Shown one piece after another: positions 1-10,900 of a DNA stretch of 64,000 nucleotides. Made by a program: the position numbers and the translations under genes. The stretch's first letter is position 1. Every line of letters begins with the position of its first letter. The notes under the pieces are model-generated. The model was not told the origin of the DNA. It worked only from the letters and a program-made list of their open reading frames with translations, and did not search any database. The stretch comes from Gari tellinella (Eukaryota; Mollusca; Bivalvia; Cardiida; Psammobiidae), in the NCBI GenBank assembly GCA_922989275.2, contig OV277870.1, forward strand, positions 24,014,742 through 24,078,741, in the 5' to 3' direction.

Positions 1-130
1 TGTTTTGGTAACTAAAAAGATCCACAAGGGAACCATATAATCCACAAGAGTTACTTAGATTGTAATAAGAGTTAACAGAAAATTTTCTTTTCAAAATTAC
101 AATCAAACCATTTAATTAAGACAGTATGTT
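1..130 (+). repeat. Dispersed repeat, partner at 26832-26970
   Basis: The opening bases (GGTAACTAAAAAGATCCACA, then GTTACTTAG and AGAGTTAA) reappear in the same order and orientation at about 26832-26970. The left border lies outside the window. No coding content or terminal repeat was seen. Confidence 0.5.
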
Positions 131-699
131 ATTTGATGCAGAAAAGGGTAGCAGTAAAAAGGTTTCTTGTGAGCTTTTTACATAACTTTTATTCTGCAGT
201 GAGCTGATAGACAATTAACCCTTCCTTCCATCAGCCATCAATGCAAATGGCCTTCTTAAAGCAAAATGAAAAAGTTTTAAGCTCTTTTACGAACTTTGTG
301 AATTACTATCATTTTGCTTTAAGCTGTGGTCTGTGTTGAATACTGTCAATGAATCTGCATTCAAGTGCATTGATCAAGACAGGAAAAGATGGAGGGTAGG
401 ATTTAAGAGATTGCAATTTCATTTTTAACACCTTATTTTATTTTGATCATCACCAAACATAATCAATGTTAATGGCAATGCTGGCCAATGTATATATATA
501 TAACACTTATAATAACCAGCCACAACGTCTTAGACAACCAAGAGTTATGTCCCTTTTATAGCCATCCAAGAGTAATGTCCCTTCTATAGTTATAGGAGAG
601 TGTAATTGTGACAGATCTGCACTTGTTTGGGCTTTAGCTGCAAGCTGAGAGCAACTAGTTTAGACAATATTTGCATAGGTCTTACATCACTATCTGACG

Positions 700-872
700 C
701 GGCCCCAGATAAGAGGAGTATTTCAAAAACTGAAATATATTCCCTATGGTGTCACTACTCATTAAAATTGTCTCGAAGAAACAATTCTAATGAGTAGTCA
801 CACCATAGGGTTTGATGCAGACATAAAGAATTTTATTTTGATTAACTTGAGTTAACTCCCTCTTATCTGGAT
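700..872. repeat. Family D palindromic element
   Basis: The ends read CCCCAGATAAGAGGAGT and its inverse. The core is an inverted repeat around ACTCATTAAAATTGTCTCGAA. This matches the D elements at 21823, 42196 and 53390. The terminal CAGGG is degraded, so no target duplication can be read. Confidence 0.7.
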
Positions 873-1516
873 AATAATCACCTTTTTTCATATCTTAGTG
901 TGAGTTTTGTAGCTGTGTAGATGTTGTTTGTTATGAACAAATATTCTTCATTCATATAAGTTTTTGTTTTGAGTGTATAGTTTCTCTTTTATAGTGTGTG
1001 TATTAATTGTAGAAGAAAAGTACTACTTTTGTTTCAGCATTAAAAATTTGTTTTACAACCCATTAAAAACATTGGTCTAAAATTGGCGAGAATTTATTCT
1101 CACACCAATATAACTGCCAGCTACAAACATCTTTAATCTAAAATAGACTCATGTCAGCAGATCCTATATGAAAACAGTGCAGACTCGGATTATACAGCTG
1201 TTTGATCTAGGTCTACATTGCTTTAAAAAAGTGTTGTTATACGCTAACAGCTGGAGACGGATTAAATAATCTGTTACTAAACTCCTTTGTCTGTAAGATG
1301 CAATCCCAATCGCAAACTGTTTGTATCCTGGCCCCAAGGCGTAAAAGTTCAAAACTGACAAATCAAATGTTTGCGAACAATCTCAGACTATATTTAAAAC
1401 TTTTCGAACCCTGACCAGGCATGGTCCAGGTTCAAGCTGTTTGAATGTGACTGTCCATTAGTAAAGTATCGGATCCTTATATGACCATAAGTGAATCACC
1501 CATCAATTCATCCACT

Positions 1517-1680
1517 TAACCCATTGAATCCTAGGGATTCACATATGCATCTTTTAAGAACAGTGTACCTGTGAAGAGAACACATGTCCTATGCAAACAG
1601 TGTAGGCTCAGATCAGAGGGCTCATACAAGAGCCCTCTGATCAGGGTTTGCCATTTTGCTTATGATTTAGTGAAGACATA
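1517..1680. repeat. Family C element, truncated
   Basis: It starts at TTAACCCATTGAATCC and contains the hairpin CAAACAGTGTAGGCTC..GATCAGAGGGCTC with its inverse. The right terminal sequence typical of C (GGGACTAGGGTTCAAAGGG) is missing. Confidence 0.6.
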
Positions 1681-1864
1681 AAGATTGTATTATTTGAAAT
1701 ACTCCCAAGATCAGGAGCCGTGGTGACAGTTTGCAAATAGATCTCTAATTTTTCCCAATATTTATTTAGCATCAAGCTGGCCAGCATCGGGTAACTAATT
1801 GTCATGAACGACATTTTCTTGTCGAATGTTTTTTCACTATTGTCGATTCCTGTTGGAAACTACA

Positions 1865-2040
1865 GGGGCCTGTTTTATGAAACGTCGTACGACAGAAATG
1901 GTCGTAAGTCAGACTCTAAAATTATCAATAATTATCTACTTCTCCATCTAATCCTGTCTTGTGACATCTCTTTGGAATCGTCTTGAAAAGATGATTCCAA
2001 AGAGATGTCACAAGACAGGATTAGATGGAGAGATCAGAAA
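1865..2040. repeat. Family K palindromic element
   Basis: The palindrome centres on TCTTGAAAAGA, with arms reading ACATCTCTTTGGAATCG and the inverse, preceded by CCTGTTTTATGAAACGTCGTA. A second copy lies at 30290-30485 and a remnant near 60890. The inner arm GGAATCGTCT resembles the D core (AGAATCGTCT). Confidence 0.65.
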
Positions 2041-3454
2041 TTAGATGTATTTGAAAGTTTTGATTTAAGACCATTTTTGTTGTACGATGTATCACAAAAT
2101 GGGCCCAAAAGTATTTGTTTACTGGTGCTCTGAGAATGTACTTGCACAATTTTGGCGTACTTGTTTGCATGGTCAAGCGATATGTCTGTAATACGAGGTA
2201 CACAGTATGCACAGCATGGACGATTGTCGTGCTACCGCACTTGCTATATGTAACTTACATAATAACCAATTAGGAAAAGGTTTCTACTGCTTAAATATCA
2301 GAGTAAGGTGGAGTCATAATACACCCATAAGATATAGGTATTGGCTTAAACATCTCATTAGGCCTTGTTTTGAATATCTTTGCAAATAGTTTGGAATTGA
2401 AACAGGCACCATTAAACATAGCTAGGGCCTGATCAGGATCCAAACTATTACTTAGATCTAATTTCTGCAAATTCAAAGAAGAGGAAAGCAATTTTAGTAG
2501 GGGTTTTCAATAGTCTACTCGGTGTCAAAAAGACTTAAATTGGATTGATTTATGAACATTTTTGGATAGGGATAGAAAAGTTATATATTATGCTTACCAG
2601 AGAGGGTAATAAATAAAGAAACAATGCACTGACATGTATGGTATTGAGCTGCAGCACTTGCTAAATGTGACTTACCGGTACATAATTGTGTCAGGTTTCA
2701 AAATAACTAAACAATCTTTTGACTTGAGATCTCATGTAATGTTCTTGTAATAAAACTTGTTAATTTGTTACAAGCTAGCTATTAGCTTTCATTGTTATTT
2801 GTGACAGCTTTATTTGTTGTTGAACAATGTTGCTGATAAGGCTTATTGTATGTAAAGGCATGTATGTCGTAAAACCAGGAGCCGTTACTTATAATATTAA
2901 AGGCTTTAGTAAATCTAAGCAAATACAACCGCTTGAAAGAAAACTGATTTTAGGTGTTCTGGCAAAAAAATTGTTTACAGTCAAACACTTAATGAGATTG
3001 GATCAAATTTAAGCAATATGGGTACTCTACAAAGAGTGATAATACATTCTTATCAATTGACAGGCCGCACAGAACCACGTGTGATTAGTTGACAAGAACA
3101 GTTGATCGATCCATGTAGAGTTCTGATATTGACCTGATATCATATAAAGAGGTGTGCTTCTTAAATGCAATTTGATTTATAGCAGAAAGTTCTCCAATGA
3201 GCTTTCTGCTATACATTTTAATTTGCTTTAACACCAACAATTCTTTTTATGAGTTCATGTAGTCATAGGAACAGATTTTAACTATGGTGGCTAATCAATG
3301 TAGATTTCAGAATGCTAAATTTGTTACATGTATATAATGTTGTCTATATTTGAGGAGAAAGGGCTTAAAACATAACTTTCTTTTCATTGTGTTGGCTTTT
3401 TATGTACAGTTGATTCCTGCTACTTTGACAATTCAAAAACAGATATTTAAAAGA

Positions 3455-3600
3455 AGACATTTTGATTGTGTTAAAAACTATGACTGTTTAAAACAGGATG
3501 AATGTACAGCAGAAAGCTCCTACAGGAGCTTTCTGCTTTACTTTCATCCTACTTTAAGCAGTCACCTGATTAACATGCTACAACCAAACCATCTTTTGAA
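3455..3600. repeat. Family A hairpin, degraded ends
   Basis: The core reads CAGAAAGCTCCTACAGGAGC and continues as its own inverse, with outer arms of the TTTAAARCAGGATGAA type. The CAGTAAAACC terminal repeats of family A are not recognisable here. Confidence 0.6.
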
Positions 3601-4030
3601 TTGTAGAGATAGTTGGAAGTTTCTGTATATTGGAATTCATAACGTTTCTTGAATGGCATGCTTTATGTAGCTTGGTGTTTGTGGCAAAACTGGTGGATTA
3701 TAACCATGGAAATGCCACGCGGAAATATGACTTCTGTGGGCTTTCTTCTTAATAGACAATGACTCTATATATCCTGATATTATAATTTTCATTAATTTTC
3801 TCATACAATGCACAACATGCAATATCCTAATTTTAAAGTCCTGGTTTTTGTCTAGCCATAACAAATAAAAGAGTGCCTAAGTGTCTACTAAGTTGTTATT
3901 AGTCCATGGAAGGCTAATTGAATAAACAGCTAATATTATCATGCTATTACGGCCATTCAAAAGAACACTCAATGGTTTTAAGGGAAGATGAAAGTAAAGC
4001 AGAAAACTCCATACTTTCCTCTTTCTTTAA

Positions 4031-4267
4031 CCTTTTACGCCATAGGCTGTTTCTAGTTTTGAAGACAAGTGACAACTTAAAGCAGGTTGAAAGTAAAGCA
4101 GAATGTGCCTAATTGGCACATTCTGCTTTACTTTCAACCTGCTTCAAGCTACCATCTGCTATAATACAGAAAATATTTTTTATGGTGCATATTCATGACT
4201 GTATAAATTGGAACTATTTTTTTCAGAGGATTAATAAATTGAAGACATTATCTGTGGAGTAATTAGG
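4031..4267. mobile_element. Family B TTAA element, complete
   Basis: It is flanked by TTAA at 4027-4030 and 4268-4271. The ends are CCTTTTACGCCATAGGC and its degenerate inverse. The core hairpin is TTAAAGCAGGTTGAAAGTAA..AATGTGCC with its inverse. It has no coding capacity. The TTAA duplication suggests mobilisation by a piggyBac- or Kolobok-type transposase; this is inferred from the target site only. Confidence 0.75.
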
Positions 4268-4298
4268 TTAAGCAGCCACATGCTTTTGAAATATTATA

Positions 4299-4503
4299 CA
4301 GTAAAACCTCTCTATTACGACCACTAAAAATAAGGCTAATTGTTTGTATAAAAGACAGATGACAGCTTAAAGCAAGATGACAGTAAAACAGAAAGCTCCT
4401 ACAGGAGCTTTCTGTTTTACTGTCACATTGCTTTAAGCAGTCATCTGTTCTTAATCCCTAATAATTAACATGCTTTAGTGGTCGTAATATAGGGGTTTTA
4501 CTG
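4299..4503. mobile_element. Family A element, complete (TA flanks)
   Basis: The terminal inverted repeats read CAGTAAAACCTCTCTATTAC, flanked by TA on both sides. The central palindrome is TTAAAGCAAGATGACAGTAA..AAGCTCC with its inverse. Ends and TA flanks are of the pogo/Tc1-mariner type, so this looks like a non-autonomous DNA element. Confidence 0.75.
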
Positions 4504-5293
4504 TAATTAGTTCTGTTAAGTGGCAGTAGTAGCAAAATACATGTATCTACACTCCAGAAAGATGATGATGATGTTGATGTTGATGTTGTTGTTGCATTTA
4601 GACTATTTTTACTGCAAGCTGAAATACACAATGTATCTAGAAATCTGATTTTAGTTGTGTTCATTTGTAGCTGAGTAATTTAGTTACTTGTTGAGATAAA
4701 TATCTTCTTGTTACATTTGAGATTTAACATTGCCAATGAGTTATTGTTTAACGGTTATTACTAGTGGTTTTTAATTTACCAAAATCCCTAACTTTGATAA
4801 TTATTATAATTGCACATATAACATTTAGTTAACTATTAACAAATTCTTGACAACATATATTTTATAGATGTTCAAAATGTAAATCTTTTTTTTACGAAAA
4901 GCATCCAATTTTAGTAACATTGATTGTGGTTGATTATAAATGCTTAAGTTTTCTGAGTTCTTAAGTTTGATTCCAAGCTGCAATAGCCTTAAGTTGTTAA
5001 AAGTTTGCAGGTATTGTCCTATTTTTCTGACCTGTCTGAGTCATTTTTAGAACAGAATAGTTACTAATGGTATGGATTGCTTTTCGTTGAAAAGATTTAC
5101 ATGAGAGAAATTTCTACTTACATTATTAGCTCCTTGCACACTTTTCAAAATTATATTTCACATTTGCAAATAATTTGGATCTAGATCAGGACCCACAACA
5201 TTCATGGCCTGATCTAGAGCCAAACTGTTTTACCATTCAAATTAAAGCTCTGCAAAATATAGGTTGATAGTAATACATGAACTTGTACATTAA

Positions 5294-5686
5294 CAGGGCT
5301 CCAGATAAGAGTGTTGAAACTTAATATTTCACACATTTTCTCTTTTTGTCTCCCTCAAACCGGATGTGACACTCATTAGAATTGTCTCTTCGAGACGATT
5401 CTACTGAGTGGTCACAACATAAGGTTTGTTGGAGAAATAAGAAAGTTAATATTTGAACCCCCCACCTTGTCTGGAGCTTTGTATTTACCAATCTAAGAGC
5501 TCCAGATAATGGGGGTATTTCAAAAACTAAAATCTTTATTTCTGCTTTAAACCCTATGGCGTCACTACTCATTAGAATCGTCTCGAAGAGACGATCTTAA
5601 AGAGTAGTAATAACATAGGATTGATGCTAAAATAAGTGAGAAAATGTTGGATTTCTGCAGTTAACTCCCTCTTATCTGGAGCCCTG
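5294..5686. repeat. Tandem pair of family D elements
   Basis: CAGGGCTCCAGATAAGA opens at 5294 and CTTATCTGGAGCCCTG closes at 5686. Two D cores (CATTAGAATYGTCTC with its inverse) lie between, and internal D ends meet near 5470-5510. It sits just upstream of a perlecan exon. Confidence 0.7.
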
Positions 5687-5812
5687 TAAGACCTCACAAC
5701 TGAAATAATAACATTTCAAATCAAAACATCTTAGTGTGCAAAGAGTTACAACTGTTATAACCTCAAACCTCTAAAACTTCAAGGAACTAATCTCTGTCTT
5801 GTTTTTCTATAG

Positions 5813-5940
5813 GAGCTTCATCTGGTAGCACAATAGGCTTGAACCTGAAGTTGCCATTGTTCCTGGGCGGGTCAGATCCTACATACCCAGTGGCCTCAGG
5901 TGTCGGCGTTAAAACAGGCTTTGTAGGCTGTGTGGCAGAG
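5813..5940 (+). CDS. HSPG2: Perlecan exon: end of penultimate laminin-G domain
   Basis: The acceptor is TTTTTCTATAG and the donor GTAAGG. The exon reads two bases of a split codon and then 42 codons, including LPLFLGGSDPTYP and GFVGCV, a typical laminin-G C-terminal strand with its cysteine. Confidence 0.85.
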
Positions 5941-7901
5941 GTAAGGATTTAGTCGAAGACAGTCTTGTCTGTAGTAACCCATTCCTCCATAATTACGCCT
6001 TTTTACACCTCCACTGAAGAAAATAGTTCCAATTTATACAGTTGTGAATATTTAACATTAGAAATAATTGTTGTATTCTAGCAGCTGGTAGCTTAAAACA
6101 GGCTGAAAGTAAAGCAGAATGCGCCTTAAGGCACATTCTGCTTTACTTTCATCCTGCTTTAAGTGATCATCTATTTTCAAAACTAGAAAATGGGCTATGG
6201 GGTACTGGGGTTAACTATTGTCGTGTTACATGATTTTCTGTTTCAAGATTTTTGTTTGCCTTGAATATTCTTATTCTGATTACTGCTGAAGAATTTGGAA
6301 AAGTTTAAATAAGCTCCTTATTTCTTATAATTAAATCAACACTCCTAAAGGAGTTTCTGCATTTCCATACTTTTTTCCTACATTAAGCAACCCCTGGTCT
6401 TACAGAACTGAGCAATGAAATTAATTTGAAATGCTTCAAAACCTCTCTACTAGGGCTGTAAGGATACACTCGAATATTCGAATATATTCAAATACTGATT
6501 TTGGTGAATACGTATCGTAATTGTGTGTTCAAGAACCAAATATTCTCCAGTACAAAAAAGAAAACTTAAAATAACTAAAATGGTTGAAAATTGCAGCTTA
6601 CCAACAATCTCCAGTACCATATTGCAATTTGCTATGATGATGGAGTTTATCTTGACATAAACCACTAACTCAGAAATTAAAGCAAATAAAATATTGTGCT
6701 TGAAAATACTTATTTTAAAAGATAACAATTAAACGAAAAAAGTATGAACAGGATAATCAGTATTAATAGAATCTTAGAAGTTTCACATAAAGATCTGCAA
6801 AGAAATTATTGCATTCATATTCGTGAATAATTATTCGTATTCTTCACCCTATATCGTGATGTGTATTCGTATTCGCTACATAATGTATTCGTTACTCTCT
6901 ACCTGGTAAACCTCTGTAAACCAAAAAAGAAATCTCAGTCCTGATTGTTTCAGTTTTCAGTGTTTTACACCATCTTTTATTTTTAACTTCACAGCTTCAA
7001 GTCAATGACAGAAAGATTGATCTTAAGAATGATGCTATTGACTTCTACAATGTTGTGGACTGCGGTGAACGACGATTGTGTGAGAGACAACCATGTAAAA
7101 ACAAGGCCGTCTGTGAGGATCTACCAGGCCCTGACTACAGGTGAGACCAATATAAAACCATAACCCATTATCCCCAAAAAATACGCCTTTTTACACCTTT
7201 AATTTATTCCTCAACTGAAGAAAATAGTTCCAATTTATACAGTCATAAATATATCTGATAAAAAATATGTTTTAGATTTTAGAAGTTATAATCTTAAAGC
7301 AGGCTGAAAGTAAAGCAGAATGTGCCTTAAGGCACATTATGCTTTACTTTCAACCTGCTTTAAGTGGTTAACTGTCTTCAATACTAGAAACAGGTGAGAC
7401 CAATAACAAACCTTAACTCATTCACCCCTGAAATTTTTAATTAAGAAATAATAAATTCATACCAGTGTTTTATCGTGCAATCTAACACTGGTAGGAGTTG
7501 AGATGCGTAGTGATTTAATCACGAGGCTGCAGGCCGAGAGATTTAATTACAAGCATCTCAACGACTACCAGTATTCGCACGATAAAACACTGGTATTAAT
7601 TTATTATTTCGATTCTAACACTTCAATTTAACAACCACTTTTTGCACCGAAGCACCCCATTTTGTTTTCTGATATCTGAATAATAATATTTAACATTAAT
7701 ACCATTGTATCAACAGTTTATACCCCTGCCAAGATATTGTAATGTCATTAAGTGCACACTCTTCATTCAGCCGCAGATCCTGTGCTGCAGTTTGTTGTGG
7801 GGGGGGGGGGGGGGGTGCGCTAAAAGTTTGTGAAACAACGTCTAAAATGCATTTTGTGGCGGCGTATATCTAGTACAAATAAAATATTTGGTTACTATAA
7901 T

Positions 7902-7934
<33 letters not shown>

Positions 7935-10900
7935 GGGAGCTGAAAATGTCTGTCCATAAGAGTCCTTTCCCTATGTCAAGCTGTTGAGATCTTGATCGGA
8001 TGCCATGTTAACTTTCCACATGATCAGGATTCAGACTGTTGGCATTAAAACTGCTGTTGCCTATAATAAGGGATTAATATGAATTATTGCTCAGGGTCCA
8101 AGGTTATAAAGCTTTTCAGTTGAGACTAAAGTCATTCTCAAGCATTTGATTGGTCCGATTTGAGCCTAGGCTCAAATCTGACCAATCAAATGCTTGAGAA
8201 CACACTCAGACTCAGCTCAAACGCTTTATAACCTTGGAGCCAGGAGTTAAGGTTTTGTTTTGTGTATGTTCAGGTGTCTGTGTAAAGCATCACACACAGG
8301 GAAGAACTGCGAGACAGAGATCAACATTTGTTTGACCAACTCACCATGCCTGAATGGAGCACCTTGCAGTATGACCAATAACGGCTACCGCTGTGATTGT
8401 CTCCTTGGATACACCGGAAATAACTGCCAGCTTGGTACGACGTTTTGTGTATTTCTTGTAGTTTGAGTACATTTTAAAATTGAGCATGCATTAGTTTTGG
8501 GTAATTAATGTTAGTTTTGGGTATTTAAAACTAGTTTCTCTCTTTTAATTTCATTTTCGGTAATTTATGTTAGTTTTGGGTATTTAAGGTTAATTTTGGG
8601 TGATTTATGTTAGTTTTGGGTTTTTAGTTTTCGCTTTTTAGCTCACCTGAGCTAGCTCAGGGTGAGCTTTTGCAATCCTTGAATGTCTGGCGTCGTCCGT
8701 CGTCAACAATTTTAGTGTTTACACTCTAGAGGCCACAATATTTATCTAATCTTTCTCAAACTTGCTCAGATGGTATATTGCCATAAGAGTTCGGATGAGT
8801 TCGATTATGGTTGAAATCGGACAAATAGGTCATGAGTTATCTACCTTTGAACTGCTGAAAATGCCATATTTAACCGTGTTTACACTCTTGAGACCACAGT
8901 ATTTATACAATCTTTCTAAAATTTGGCCAGATTGTATATGACTATAAGAGTTCGGATGAGTTCGATTTTAATTGAAATCTGACAAATAGATCAAGAGTAA
9001 TCTACCTTTGAATTGCTGAAAATGCCATATTTAACGGTGTTTACACTCTAGAGGCCACAATTTTTATCCAATCTATCTAGAAACCTGCTCAGGTTGTAAA
9101 TTACTATAAGAGTTCAGATGAGTTTGATTATGGTTGAAATCAGACATATAGGTCGAGAGTTATCTACCTTTAAATTGCTGAAAATGCCATATTTAACGAT
9201 GTTTACACTCTAGAGGTCACACATTTTATCCAATCTTTCTCAAACTTACTCAGATTGTTTATGACCATAAGACTTTGGATGAGTTCAATTATGGTTGTAA
9301 TCTGATCAATAGGTCAAAAGTTATCTACCTTTGAATTGCTGAAAATGATATATTTAACAGTGTTTACGCTCTAGAGGCCACAATATTTATCCAAGCTCTC
9401 TCAAACTTGCTCAAATTGTAAATGATCATAAGAGTTCGTAAAAGGGTGATTATGGTTGGATTCGGACAAATAGATCAAGAGATATCTACCTTTGAATTGC
9501 TGAAAATGCCATATTTTACAGCATTTACACTCTTGCAACTACAGTTTTCAATGGATTTTGATTATACTTGTACACAAAGGATGTAGCTATACGTTCTGGA
9601 AGGAGTGCAATTATTGTTGAAATGTAATCATTGTTGCAATAGTTACCTGCCCTTGATATACTTTGAAATGCTAGAAAAAGGCTTCATTTCAGTATTGTTT
9701 AGGCTCTAGTTATCTGCCTTTGATGTACTGTACTATACTACAGTAGGTCGACAAACTTGAATGGATTTAGAATAAAACGGGTGAAATTCAAAGGTAAAGC
9801 TATCAGGCTTCATTACAAATGGTGAGCGATATCAGGGCCTTCAGGCCCTCTTGTTTAGATTCATTTTGGGTAAGGAAGAGGAGGAAAGAAGGGAGATTCT
9901 ATTAATCACATAAACATATTAAAACCCTTAAGTTAACTGATTCCGTAGTTTGTAGTCTCTCCGCTACATGTATTTTTATGCCACGCCCCATGTCATGCAG
10001 CGCTTGTGGACGAACATGTAGGGCAGGAGTCCAAATACTGATATTTTATTTCACTATCATTTATTAAATGGCTTTATTACACTGTCATAGGCGGTTTTAT
10101 GTGATAAATTTCCATATTCGTGTTTTTCATTGCATTAACACTTTCCCAGAAACGTTAAATGGACAATTCCAGTTTCCAATTTAATCTAGTCCATTTCTGA
10201 CTTTTAAGGGTTGTTTTTGTCAATGTTTGGCATTATGACAAACAGTGAAAACCAGGATCAGAGGGCTCCTTTCGGAGCCCTATGATCTTGGTCTTCACTG
10301 TTTGCACAGGACAAGTGTACTATTCACATGAACACTGTTTGAAAATGACACCTATATGCGGGACTAGGGTTCAAAGGGTTAAAACATTTTAATTTCTATT
10401 TCAGAGATAGACCTCGGCCTATCAATGTCTTTCCAGGGCGACAGCTATATTGAGTTCAGCAAGGGACTATTACCACACAGTAACACACAGGACAGACAAA
10501 CTGTGACCTTCACAATTACCACCTCACAGTCTGATGGTATTTTACTGTGGCACGGAGAGCCAGGGGGTAGACCTTTGAGAGGAGCAGACCACTTTGCTAT
10601 TGGCCTGAAGAACGGCTATGTAGAATACAGGTATAACCCTTTACTCCATATATAAACATTTTTATATCTGCTTTAAACCCTATGGTGTCACTACTCATTA
10701 GAATTGTCTCAAAGAGACAATTCTAATGATTAGTAACACCATAGGATTTGATACTATATTAAGTGAGAAAATTTTGGATTTGTGCAGTTTAAGACCTTTG
10801 ATTTATGCAGTTTAAGACCTTTGAGAGGAGCAGACCACTTTGCTATTGGCCTGAAGAACGGCTATGTAGAATACAGGTACACAAAATAACCCTTTACTCC

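Larger units (their letters stand above)
1..5812. other. Perlecan intron or upstream DNA, no exon recognised
   Basis: No coding exon could be supported here on either strand. The open frames are short and show no domain signature. The stretch holds palindromic repeats of families A, B, C, D and K, listed separately. The first perlecan exon seen, at 5813, begins inside a laminin-G domain, so the earlier perlecan exons must lie upstream of the window or be too short for me to recognise. Confidence 0.6.

Noticed and set aside
3350..3652. A 100-codon open frame on the plus strand
   Set aside because: It crosses a family A hairpin and has no protein-like composition or splice context.
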